From Robertmurraya sp. FSL R5-0851 (GTDB lineage Bacteria > Bacillota > Bacilli > Bacillales > Cytobacillaceae), in contig NZ_JBBOOE010000001.1 of assembly GCF_038002965.1 (NCBI RefSeq), forward strand, positions 2,647,001 to 2,711,000: a stretch of DNA of 64,000 bases, read 5' to 3'. Of this stretch, positions 9,089-17,151 are shown piece after piece (position 1 is the stretch's first letter; every line of letters begins with the position of its first letter). The notes beneath the pieces are model-generated. The model saw only the letters and a list, made by a program, of their open reading frames with translations. It did not search any database and was not told where the DNA came from. Both the position numbers and the translations under genes were made by a program.

Positions 9089-10606
9089 TCAATTCACACC
9101 TTTATCACACAAGTAAGCAATAGCCTCTAGATGATCTCCAATAATACGTAAGACAGCCTTTGGGTGCCCTAATTTTGAGAAGTGTTGATCCGGACGGATT
9201 CGATTTGGCTTCATTACATCAACAAAATGAACATTTTCTAATTTATACCCTTGAAGAATTCCTTTTACATGAGCTAAGTTTGGATTTATTAAAGAATCCC
9301 ACCCTATTCCATTTAGGCAGGATCTACTGATCGCATGTGGAACAGCTACTAACGAACCGACCCCTAATTCTTTGCAATTACATATCATATTTAATAGATA
9401 CTTGTAAAGATTAACCACGTAAAGTGGAAAGTAATCGATATTTAGATCATTAAGTGCAATATCCGCCCCGTTCGCTACACTTAATCCAAACTGTTGAAGG
9501 TCTCTAAAGTGTATTGGGAAATCAGCATCTATAAAAAGAAGAATATCTCCCTTTGCAAAAAGCGCTCCAATCGCTCTACCTACATCTATACCTAAGGCTT
9601 CCTCAAATACTAAGACCGTGGTCCCATACTGTTTGGCAATTTCTTCTGTCTTATCATTTGATCCATTTACAACCACAATAATTTCTAACGGCTCTGCCAG
9701 CCTAGCTTGACTAATAACAGCTCCGATTGTTGTTTCCTCATTTTGTGCGGGGATAACTATAGAAAGCTGCTTCCCTCCATATAAAGAAGAAGTTCTTCCG
9801 GACCCCATATGGATAGTAGCATAGTCCGATAATTTATTGGATTTTTTTATGTCCTCTACAATATCTCTTCTTCTACCACCATCATGATAGTTGCCTCTTT
9901 CCCCATGAATACGAAACCACTCAATCCAAGCCTCTAAGAACATATTTAGCTCTTTTATTTCAGTATCGGAAATAGGAATTGTGTAATGTGATTGTTCTGG
10001 GGTATAGTGGTTACCTATAAATTGAGATTCAATAGAAATGTGGCGACTTATATTAAAGTCATTTTCTAAAATTTTCAAATGTGCTACAACAAGATTTTCA
10101 AAGCAATCTGTTCCTAAAGATTTCTTTACTTTTTTTGTAAAGGCATGTGGCAATGAAAGAAGTGAGTCAATAAGAAAATGGTTAAATCCTAGGCTGTCAT
10201 TAAAAACTTGCCTACACAGAGTTAAGCAATCTGGCCATTGTTTTACTCTTTTTTGGAGAAATGAAGGCGATATATTATTTAGTACAACATCAGCCCGGGA
10301 ACTTATGATTGGTTCAAGAAATAACTCTATTTGCTCTGTTTGAATAGTTGAGTCGTTGCTATTAATGAAAAGAAAAATATCTCCGATAGCTTCGTTCAAT
10401 GCTGCAATATATCCTTCATTCTGCCCCGTTTCCTCTTTTACAATTACCTTACATTCTTTTGATTTTAAATAAGAAATTAACTCTTTATTCTCACTGTTTG
10501 ACAATATAACTATGACCTCAATTGGATTTAGAGACCAAACTTTTGTCACCAGGGCTGGATCAAAGTTATTAGAACCAATTAGGATGATTGTTACACTTTC
10601 TCCCAT
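9089..10606 (-). CDS. Glycosyltransferase family 2, two GT-A-like modules
   Basis: The C-terminal module (about 280-490 of 505 aa) is a full GT2: LSIVIPAQNEETTIGAVI, then VVVNGSNDKTEEIA, then the metal-binding FIDAD motif at about residue 360. The N-terminal 220 residues look like a degenerate second GT-A domain (VTIILIGSNNFDP, FLFINSNDS) without a clear DxD. I prefer the ATG at 10606 behind GGAGGAAG; the frame starts at 10654 with a weaker AGGGGATG. It is intracellular, donor sugar unknown. It belongs to the collagen-like/glycosyltransferase island, and a decayed homologue lies at 11200-11830. Confidence 0.85.
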   Translation of the reverse strand: MGESVTIILIGSNNFDPALVTKVWSLNPIEVIVILSNSENKELISYLKSKECKVIVKEETGQNEGYIAALNEAIGDIFLFINSNDSTIQTEQIELFLEPIISSRADVVLNNISPSFLQKRVKQWPDCLTLCRQVFNDSLGFNHFLIDSLLSLPHAFTKKVKKSLGTDCFENLVVAHLKILENDFNISRHISIESQFIGNHYTPEQSHYTIPISDTEIKELNMFLEAWIEWFRIHGERGNYHDGGRRRDIVEDIKKSNKLSDYATIHMGSGRTSSLYGGKQLSIVIPAQNEETTIGAVISQARLAEPLEIIVVVNGSNDKTEEIAKQYGTTVLVFEEALGIDVGRAIGALFAKGDILLFIDADFPIHFRDLQQFGLSVANGADIALNDLNIDYFPLYVVNLYKYLLNMICNCKELGVGSLVAVPHAISRSCLNGIGWDSLINPNLAHVKGILQGYKLENVHFVDVMKPNRIRPDQHFSKLGHPKAVLRIIGDHLEAIAYLCDKGVN

Positions 10607-10692
10607 GAGTTTCTTCCTCCATTTTTCAAAATTTTCTATTAAAAATCCTTTCATAATAATTCATCCCCTAACTTTATTGGGAGAAACACACT

Positions 10693-11190
10693 TTAAATTT
10701 TTTTAAGTGATATATTCTCATGGTCGCCAATATTCCCATGTTCAGCCGGAGTCTGTCCTTTTTTAGATAGAACAATAAAATTTATTGAATCTTCTTTTGA
10801 TGCAAGTGCCCCATTCGAACAGGTTGCATCTAGCCCAACTGGCTGCTTCATGACCAAAAGAGCAGCACCTAACTTTACCTCAACATCTGCTGTACCATCA
10901 GTTGAACTATTTAAAAAAAACAATAATTTTAAGGGAGTTCAGTTACAATGCATTCTGTATAGCCTGATGTAATGATTCCATACTGGTCCAATAGGTATAA
11001 TTATAGTTAAGCTTTACCAACATGGATAATCATCTACTCCAGCTACTTCATCGATTACTGATTGAAGCTTTTCAGTTCGTTCTGATATAAATATAATTGG
11101 AGTATATCGAGGGGTTTTTAAATGATCCGTACAGTAATTATGTGAATATATATCATTCTTTTTTGTTCTACATCCTTGAACCCCTACACG
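10693..11190 (-). pseudogene. Decayed coding region of unknown family
   Basis: The minus strand contains protein-like stretches in different frames interrupted by stops. TPIIFISERTEKLQSVIDEV lies near 11090, MESLHQAIQNAL near 10970, and NSSTDGTADVEVKLGAALLV up to SLKKI lies in 10693-10923. Shifts are needed near an eight-T run at 10914-10921 and near 11030. The last segment lacks a proper start. It is probably one former gene upstream of the intact GT2. I do not recognise the family. Confidence 0.45.
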
Positions 11191-11199
11191 AGGAACGTA

Positions 11200-11829
11200 T
11201 TAATGGACTATATATTTTACTGCCCTTAAATGATCTCCAATGATCCAACTTGTCTTCTTACCTTTAGTAACTAAATTACTATGAATATACCTTATTTTAT
11301 TGGTTGTTATCACATCAACTGTTGTTGCACAAATCCTAAGTCCCTCATTAATATATTATTTATCGCTTTTCTGCTTAGAGAAATGAGGAACTGCTAAAAT
11401 TGAATTCAAAGAGAGGACAGGTGGACGAAGATATTGATTTAGAGTAATTTTGCAAACAGTTGTAAAATGAGGACATTTTTTTTGTTTAGCCAAGAATGAT
11501 AGATCATTTAAGGCAACATTGTAACCATCTTTCATAGCATTGATAAGAGGTTATGGTTCATGAATTGTACCTTTATATCAGCGTCGAAAAATAATAAACA
11601 ATCGGCCGTTGCATATTTCGCACAAATGCCTCTACCCACATCATTCTCAAGAGTCTCATCATGAGAAATAATTTTGCATCCGTAAGTCTTGACAATTTCA
11701 CCTGTTCTATCTGATGTACCATTAAGAACAAGAATAATTTCTTTTGTGGACAATTTACTTGCTTCTTGCAATACCATATCAATTGTTTGTTCTTCTTCTT
11801 GAACAGGAATAACAATTGATCAATCCATA
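11200..11829 (-). pseudogene. GT2 glycosyltransferase pseudogene
   Basis: Reading downward from 11829, the minus strand encodes SIVIPVQEEEQTIDMVLQEA, EIILVLNGTSDRTGEIVKTY, LLFFDADIKVQF and, after a shift near 11535-11550, GYNVALNDLSFLAKQ, SILAVPHFSKQ and WIIGDHLRAVKYIVH. These align in order with the C-terminal module of the intact GT2 at 9089. It is broken by an in-frame TGA just before SIVIP, a one-base shift after NHNL, and a TAA after KQKSDK. It is therefore a dead paralogue. Confidence 0.8.
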
Positions 11830-11929
11830 CTAACACCTCCAACATTACTGGTTACCTCGTATTGGAACAATATAGTACCTCTACCTATATTATGCATATT
11901 ATTATGCATTGTTAAGATGTCTACATAAT

Positions 11930-12025
11930 CTTTTAGGTTTAGCAATTCTTTTAGGTTTAGCAATTCTTTTAGGTTTAGCAATTCTTTTAGGTTTAGCAAT
12001 TCTTTTAGGTTTAGCAATTCTTTTA
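11930..12025. repeat. 18-bp tandem repeat, five full units
   Basis: CTTTTAGGTTTAGCAATT is repeated five times without a mismatch from 11930 to 12019, with a six-base partial sixth unit. Being a multiple of three it keeps frame. On the minus strand it reads either NLKELL or RIAKPK repeats, at the 5' side of the GT2 pseudogene. Perfect copies imply recent slippage expansion. Confidence 0.9.
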
Positions 12026-12057
12026 TGTATAATCTATTAAGGTTTTTATAAAAAAAA

Positions 12058-12074
12058 GACACCCTAAAGGGTGC
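12058..12074 (-). terminator. Terminator of the short collagen-like gene
   Basis: On the minus strand GCACCCTTTAGGGTGTC is followed by TTTTTTTATAAA, 27 bases after the stop codon of the 61-aa collagen-like gene. Confidence 0.75.
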
Positions 12075-12100
12075 ATGAGAGATTACACAAGCTTTTTACT

Positions 12101-12286
12101 TTAGCGAGATTCTCCAGTTCTGATAGACACCACATGTCTTTTTTCCAATTGTCTTGTAGCATTCAAATCAAATTTAAAATTACTGGAAAAAGACTCTGTG
12201 AAACCACCCGTAGAACCAGTTCCGCCTGTCGATCCAGTGCCGCCTGTCGATCCAGTTCCACCAGTAGATCCAGTAGCAAAGAGCAT
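12101..12286 (-). CDS. 61-aa protein with collagen-like G-X-T repeats
   Basis: An ATG at 12286 with AAAGGAGGGACATGT upstream opens a 61-aa frame. After MLFAT come seven Gly-X-Thr triplets (GST/GGT alternating), then a 30-residue C-terminal part ending HVVSIRTGESR. Gly-X-Thr collagen-like runs in Bacillus exosporium proteins such as BclA are O-glycosylated on Thr. The very short length and the surrounding glycosyltransferases suggest a minimal glycosylated surface (probably spore) peptide; that is inference. The C-terminus shares the RTG motif with the protein at 16566. The DNA repeat could vary in length by slippage. Confidence 0.65.
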   Translation of the reverse strand: MLFATGSTGGTGSTGGTGSTGGTGSTGGFTESFSSNFKFDLNATRQLEKRHVVSIRTGESR

Positions 12287-12315
12287 ACATGTCCCTCCTT
12301 TCCATTTAATAGACT

Positions 12316-12361
12316 CTCGGCATTCGCCGAGTTAGATGGTACAAGGATTTTCTTGTACCAT
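12316..12361 (-). promoter_or_regulatory. Structured leader of the collagen-like gene, with possible 9-aa leader peptide
   Basis: On the minus strand AGGAGGAATC precedes ATGGTACAAGAAAATCCTTG..., a 9-codon frame (MVQENPCTI, 12332-12361). It is followed by hairpin CTCGGCgaatGCCGAG (12316-12331), then the ribosome site of the 61-aa gene. The peptide's own DNA is a perfect 10-bp inverted repeat (ATGGTACAAG/CTTGTACCAT, 12337-12361 approximately) that on the plus strand is followed by TTTTTATTT. A plain plus-strand terminator is therefore the alternative. Confidence 0.35.
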
Positions 12362-12524
12362 TTTTATTTGATTCCTCCTACTTTTAGTAGGGGGATGTTT
12401 CACGTTTTATAAGAAGAATTGGAAATTCCTCAGTGAAATTTTGTTGATTTTTTTGTCGAAAATACTTGACTTTTTGAAAACACCACAATAATCGCCGGCG
12501 AAGGGATTTATTTCCTTATAAACC

Positions 12525-14042
12525 GTGAATTGGGGTGTTGAGGTGAAGCCAACTGTCGTTAGTCATGAAGATTACCAAAACTTCGTTTTAGAACAATTAA
12601 GAAAGCATTACTCTGGTAACGTCCTTACTATTGTAAATAATGATTGGCCCATTATTTACAAGTTATGGATCACTGACCTTTCTCAGATTACCTCGTGGCT
12701 TCGGAGCTCTTATTCGAATAAAGGTCCGGAGCCTCGTGATCCGTCTTCTATGATGCGCTCTTACCTTTTGCTTCTTTTGGCTAAACCAACTCTCAGTATT
12801 ACTGAATGGGTTGATGAATTGTATCGAGTGCCTTTCTATGCCATCATGAGTGGCTTTGAACCGGGGAAAGTTCCTGGTATAGGGACTTTCTACGATTTTT
12901 TCCACCGTTTATGGGGAAGGGATAACGCTAATATAAAACCCAATATCAAACCGAAACGCCAAAAAAAGAAAAAGAAGAAACCCAAGAAAGGCGAAAAAGC
13001 GTCCCCATCAAGTCCAGGTATAGTTAGAAAGTTAATCGATCGTTTTTTTCGTTATGATGCTAAGAAAAAAGTGCTGCCAAGCGATCGATTATTTGAATTA
13101 TTTCAATCTCAATTTCTCCATGTATCAGCGAACCTAGGCTTACTCGGAGACTTGGACGCTCTAGGGGTTGTCGGAGACGGTACCCCGATTGAAACGGCTA
13201 GATTTCCAAGAAGCAAGCGTACTTGTGAATGCAGTGCCCAAGGACTAACGAATTGTAACCATCCTCGTCATTATTCCCAACCTGACATCGACTCAGGGTG
13301 GGACAGTTCACGGGAACGCTACTTCAACGGATACCATCTCTACATGTTATCCACTAGCGACAGTCGATACGACCTACCCTTGTATCCAAGACTTCAACCA
13401 GCTTCCCGGCATGATTCTGTCAGTCTTGTTGCCAGTTCTATTGAATTTTCGCAACGCACTACCTTGGGCACAATTGGTAAGATTCTCTTGGATGCTGCTC
13501 ATGATGCGGAACCTATTTATGAATTGCTAGATCATTATAATATCGAGCCTTTCATTGATCTGAATGTTCGAACCAAGAAAAATTTCAGCACTGAAAGCGA
13601 TATACAAATATCTCCCGAAGGGACACCAATTTGTTCTGCAGGGTTAAAAATGAAGCCCAATGGTTTTGATAAATCCAAAAACCGGCAGAAATGGAGATGT
13701 CCACTCGCATGCGGCACAAAAATTACTTGTGAGAATCCCTGTTCTAAAGCTAAATACGGTCGAACATTTCATACATTCCGGAAGGACAACCTTCGGTTGT
13801 TTACTAAGACTCCGAGAACGTCTGAAAAGTGGAAGCTAACTTATAAGCGTCGTACATCTGTAGAACGGTCGAACAAACGTGAAAAGGTTGATTATCATTT
13901 AGAATTAGGTCGTCATCGTTCCACGAAAATGTGGTACATTCGGACTTATGCCATTATGATGTGCCAACATATTGATGCTTGGTACGACGTTAAAAAAGAA
14001 AAGCTGAATCTCGAAAATGTCATTTTTAAAAAGTCTGCTTAA
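12525..14042 (+). CDS. DDE transposase of an IS4/IS5-like insertion sequence
   Basis: The 505-aa protein has an N-terminal helical domain, a lysine-rich linker (about 145-165), then a split DDE core. The Asp is in GVVGDGTPIE, the second Asp in ILLDAAHDAEP and the Glu in TSVERSNKREK. It also has a Cys-rich insert (TCECSAQGLTNCNHP). This matches IS4/IS1182-type enzymes, but I cannot assign the family. Terminal repeats could not be resolved, so element borders are not given. It sits inside the glycosylation island, between the two collagen-like genes. Confidence 0.8.
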   Translation: MNWGVEVKPTVVSHEDYQNFVLEQLRKHYSGNVLTIVNNDWPIIYKLWITDLSQITSWLRSSYSNKGPEPRDPSSMMRSYLLLLLAKPTLSITEWVDELYRVPFYAIMSGFEPGKVPGIGTFYDFFHRLWGRDNANIKPNIKPKRQKKKKKKPKKGEKASPSSPGIVRKLIDRFFRYDAKKKVLPSDRLFELFQSQFLHVSANLGLLGDLDALGVVGDGTPIETARFPRSKRTCECSAQGLTNCNHPRHYSQPDIDSGWDSSRERYFNGYHLYMLSTSDSRYDLPLYPRLQPASRHDSVSLVASSIEFSQRTTLGTIGKILLDAAHDAEPIYELLDHYNIEPFIDLNVRTKKNFSTESDIQISPEGTPICSAGLKMKPNGFDKSKNRQKWRCPLACGTKITCENPCSKAKYGRTFHTFRKDNLRLFTKTPRTSEKWKLTYKRRTSVERSNKREKVDYHLELGRHRSTKMWYIRTYAIMMCQHIDAWYDVKKEKLNLENVIFKKSA

Positions 14043-14302
14043 TCATTTTTAAAAATTTTATAAGCAAGGCTTATTTGGTATGCATTTTTTTGAAAAAGGA
14101 AATGAAAAAAAGGAATTTTCATCGAATCGAAGCTAATTTCCAGTTATTTTTTTACAAATCCCATAAAAATGACTTAGTTATTCCGAGAGTCTATTTTAAA
14201 TATGAGCATTATATTCAAAATTACTCGCCATGATTGGACAAGTAACGCAATGATAGATAAATGGTTTGATATGGAAAGGTCATTCACTTTATTTAGTATT
14301 CT

Positions 14303-16486
14303 TCAACTATGGACCTTACAATGGATAACACCATTGATAAACTTCTCAAATTGATCGATTACCTGCTCCATCTTAAAGTTCTCAGCTGTTTGGTATCCTG
14401 CTTCTACTAAACTATTTGTTTTTTGTTGATCATCAAGGAGTTCCATTATGGCCTCTGCAAGGTCATTAGGATCTCCAATATTGGTTAAAAGACAATTCCC
14501 CTTATGCTCTGCATACTCCATCACGCCAACATTACGTGTAGAAACTACCGCACAACCACATGTCATAGCTTCTAAAACCGGTAAGCCAAATGATTCGTAA
14601 TGAGAACCACAAATATAAATATCAGCTTTTCTATAAAGGTTACCCAATTGCTCTTGAGTTGGACTTACATAAACGGTACCTGCAAATTCTGATTCAGGAG
14701 TAAACTGGGTTACCCAAATTGGTTCAATATTGTAACCTTTCTCTTTTACAATTTTAATACTATCTATTATGTCTGGTATTCCTTTAAATGCCCACTGCTC
14801 TGGACCTACAAACATCACGATTGAACATTCATTTCTTGACTGGCCTTTTGGCCTCGGAAAAAAAATGTTCTCATTTAGAGCATAGGGGATTACATAAGGT
14901 TTTCTTCGAAATTTACGATCTATTTGCTTAGCAAGTTCCTTTGAAACAGCAATGATCGGAATGGGTACTGTCCAATGTGAAAGTATCTCTTCTTTCATAC
15001 TTTCTTCGAGGTTTTCAAATTCAAAAATATAGGTATCGCCTTGTTCAAAATGAATTACCGGAGCGATATTTAACTCATAGCAATCTATTAACTGTCTCCA
15101 ATAAGTAGTAATAATAATATCTGTATTAGGAATACATTCAACAAATGGAATATTTGCTGGAACTTGAATATAGTTGGCATCCAATTCCATCCACTGTGGT
15201 TCTGGATCATGACACACGATATTAACTATATGTCCCCTATTTACTAAGCAGTTAGAGTATTCTAGAACAGATTTAACTCCGCCACATAAATTTGAATGGT
15301 TCAGAATGAAAGTTATATTAAATTTTTCACTTCTTCTCTTTTTAAGGATGTGCGATGTTTCATCAACTTCTTTTGTTTTCTTGGACCATATTTCTGCTTT
15401 TTTTGCTAACTTCTTTTTTTCTAGTAAAGAATGAAGAATCTGATTATTCTCATTAATACTTGGATGTTCAGGAATAAATCTCGCTGCCTCATTATTATGG
15501 AAAATTGCAAGTTCTATATTGCCCAGTTCTTTATAACAGTTACATAACATTAGATGGGGTAACCAAGTCCAACATGCATGATTTAACCTTCCCCAGATAT
15601 TTTTTGATTTTTCAAGATTTGTGGCTAATTTATACCAAAAAACTGCCTGGACTGGTTGGTTCTTCTTTATGAAGTAATAACCTAATCTACAACAAACCTC
15701 TGCTCTAGGAGCTTCAAATTCAAAAGACCTTACCAATGATTGGAATTCTCTTCCTAAATCATCTATATAATGAAAACAATCTGCTAAACTAACGCATGCA
15801 GATATATTATCCTCAACCCATCCTTTATGAGAATCCAAGAACCGAGTATAATAACTTATTGCTTCGGTGTATTTTTGATGATCAAAAAGTTCGTTTGCGT
15901 AATAAAATAGGTCCCGAGGTGAAAATTCCTCCCCCCTATTTAATCGTATCTCATAGATTCTAAGATTTCTTTCAGAATCATGATGAATACTTGCATGAGT
16001 AACTGCTATATCACTGTTAAGAATATTGCCATTAACTTCTAAGTACTCATGTACTGGTCCAACCCACTGAAAATGATTTTGACGTTTGACTAGTCGATTT
16101 CTCCGCAAACTCGAAATGACATTCCCATCTTCATCTACTTGAAGGTTATAATTCATAGATACAGCATCCAGAGAATAATCAAAATTTTGTTTTAATAATT
16201 TGAACTTCTCTTGATCCTCCTCTAATAAAATATCATCTGCATCTAGCCAAAAAATATAGTCCATTTTAGCCTTGGAAAAGGCATAATTTCGTGCAGCTGC
16301 AAAATCATCAATCCATTCAAAGTCGTAAATTAGCTCTGTATATTTTTTTATTATGTGTTTAGTTTGGTCTGTAGATCCTGTGTCTACAATTATTATTTCA
16401 TCAACAAGGCCTTGAACTGAGTCCAGACATCTACCAATTGTGTCTTCTTCATTTTTTACAATTATACAAAGACTAATGGTAACCAC
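14303..16486 (-). CDS. Large multidomain glycosyltransferase (GT2-TPR-GT4)
   Basis: The 727-aa product begins with a SunS-type GT2 domain (ISLCIIVKNEEDTIGRCLDS, FWLDADD at 79-85). Helical TPR-like repeats follow (about 200-370), then a C-terminal GT4 domain (about 390-720) with FILNHSNLCGGVKSVLEYS, FVGPEQWAFKGIPDII and the ESFGLPVLEAMTCG donor-binding motif. Two catalytic folds in one chain suggest sequential addition of two sugars. The GTG start follows GGAAGGAGCTTTCAA. It lies 79 bases behind the collagen-like gene at 16566 on the same strand, so that protein is the obvious acceptor candidate (inference). It acts in the cytoplasm or mother cell. Confidence 0.87.
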   Translation of the reverse strand: MVTISLCIIVKNEEDTIGRCLDSVQGLVDEIIIVDTGSTDQTKHIIKKYTELIYDFEWIDDFAAARNYAFSKAKMDYIFWLDADDILLEEDQEKFKLLKQNFDYSLDAVSMNYNLQVDEDGNVISSLRRNRLVKRQNHFQWVGPVHEYLEVNGNILNSDIAVTHASIHHDSERNLRIYEIRLNRGEEFSPRDLFYYANELFDHQKYTEAISYYTRFLDSHKGWVEDNISACVSLADCFHYIDDLGREFQSLVRSFEFEAPRAEVCCRLGYYFIKKNQPVQAVFWYKLATNLEKSKNIWGRLNHACWTWLPHLMLCNCYKELGNIELAIFHNNEAARFIPEHPSINENNQILHSLLEKKKLAKKAEIWSKKTKEVDETSHILKKRRSEKFNITFILNHSNLCGGVKSVLEYSNCLVNRGHIVNIVCHDPEPQWMELDANYIQVPANIPFVECIPNTDIIITTYWRQLIDCYELNIAPVIHFEQGDTYIFEFENLEESMKEEILSHWTVPIPIIAVSKELAKQIDRKFRRKPYVIPYALNENIFFPRPKGQSRNECSIVMFVGPEQWAFKGIPDIIDSIKIVKEKGYNIEPIWVTQFTPESEFAGTVYVSPTQEQLGNLYRKADIYICGSHYESFGLPVLEAMTCGCAVVSTRNVGVMEYAEHKGNCLLTNIGDPNDLAEAIMELLDDQQKTNSLVEAGYQTAENFKMEQVIDQFEKFINGVIHCKVHS

Positions 16487-16565
16487 TTGAAAGCTCCTTC
16501 CATAGCCAATAAATACTAAAAGGCTTTATAAGAAATAACTTTTCTCCACAAACTTCTATTAATTC

Positions 16566-16910
16566 TCATTTTTTCTTCTTTTTGGAACCTGTTCTAATGT
16601 CTAAATGATGATTACCTTCTATTATGTCTGAAGGGCTTATTTCAAAATTCAAACTAGATGACGGATCTCCTGTGCCTCCTGTGCCTCCTGTGCCTCCTGT
16701 GCCTCCCCCAAAAGAAATATTCAGGTTCATTATGACCTTTTGTGAATTGTTTTGTTTATTTTTATTTTCATTTTTATTCTCACTTTTTTGTTTTTTTGTA
16801 GGTTTATGATTTTCTTTCCCATTTTCCTTTTTCAATTCCTCACATTTACATAGCACCGTGAGATATCCACACTTTTGGCAAATGATTTGTTTTGAATTCA
16901 CAATACTCAT
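16566..16910 (-). CDS. 114-aa protein with Cys motif and collagen-like GGT repeats
   Basis: An N-terminal Cys cluster (CQKCGYLTVLCKC, residues 11-23) could bind zinc or cross-link. A Lys/Asn/Glu-rich linker (26-60) follows, then four GGT triplets (about 70-83) and a C-terminal segment ending LDIRTGSKKKKK. The GGT run is a minimal Gly-X-Thr collagen-like tract, the kind glycosylated on Thr in exosporium proteins. The start follows GAGGAAGG. It is first in an apparent operon with the GT2-TPR-GT4 gene. A spore-surface glycoprotein is the best guess. No named family is recognised. Confidence 0.65.
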   Translation of the reverse strand: MSIVNSKQIICQKCGYLTVLCKCEELKKENGKENHKPTKKQKSENKNENKNKQNNSQKVIMNLNISFGGGTGGTGGTGGTGDPSSSLNFEISPSDIIEGNHHLDIRTGSKKKKK

Positions 16911-17060
16911 CCTTCCTCAATTGTCTTTCGCATTATATGCTCCTAGTTAGCATTTTGATTGTGCAAATTTGTTATTTATTGACTAGACATTTATTTCAAT
17001 TTGTATTGATTTAGGTAGTTGATATTTGTAAAAATGTTGAAAATTAGGTTGTTTTTCTAT

Positions 17061-17087
17061 ACACCCTTTTCTTTCCGACATACTCTA
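17061..17087 (+). promoter_or_regulatory. Possible sigma-E/sigma-K promoter before the sugar dehydrogenase gene
   Basis: CATACTCTA (17079-17087) matches the mother-cell sigma -10 consensus CATAnnnTA. An ACACC block begins at 17061, with 16 bases between the AC and CATA. It lies 65 bases before the start of the dehydrogenase gene and would place the island's sugar-nucleotide operon under sporulation control. Confidence 0.45.
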
Positions 17088-17151
17088 TACTACATGTCAT
17101 AACTAAAGAAGTTTCAATATTTTCAACATTGGAAGGAAGGAAAAAAACACA

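Noticed and set aside
11930..12025. Possible CRISPR array from regularly spaced repeats
   Set aside because: The 18-bp units are directly adjacent with no spacers and no cas genes are present; it is a simple tandem repeat.
12071..12412. Plus-strand frame with Ser/Arg-rich repeats
   Set aside because: It is the antisense shadow of the Gly-X-Thr coding repeat, has no ribosome site and ends without a terminator.
16624..16809. Plus-strand frame with PVPPVPP repeats
   Set aside because: Complement of the GGT-repeat tract of the 114-aa protein. It lacks a ribosome site and has phenylalanine-rich nonsense after the repeat.
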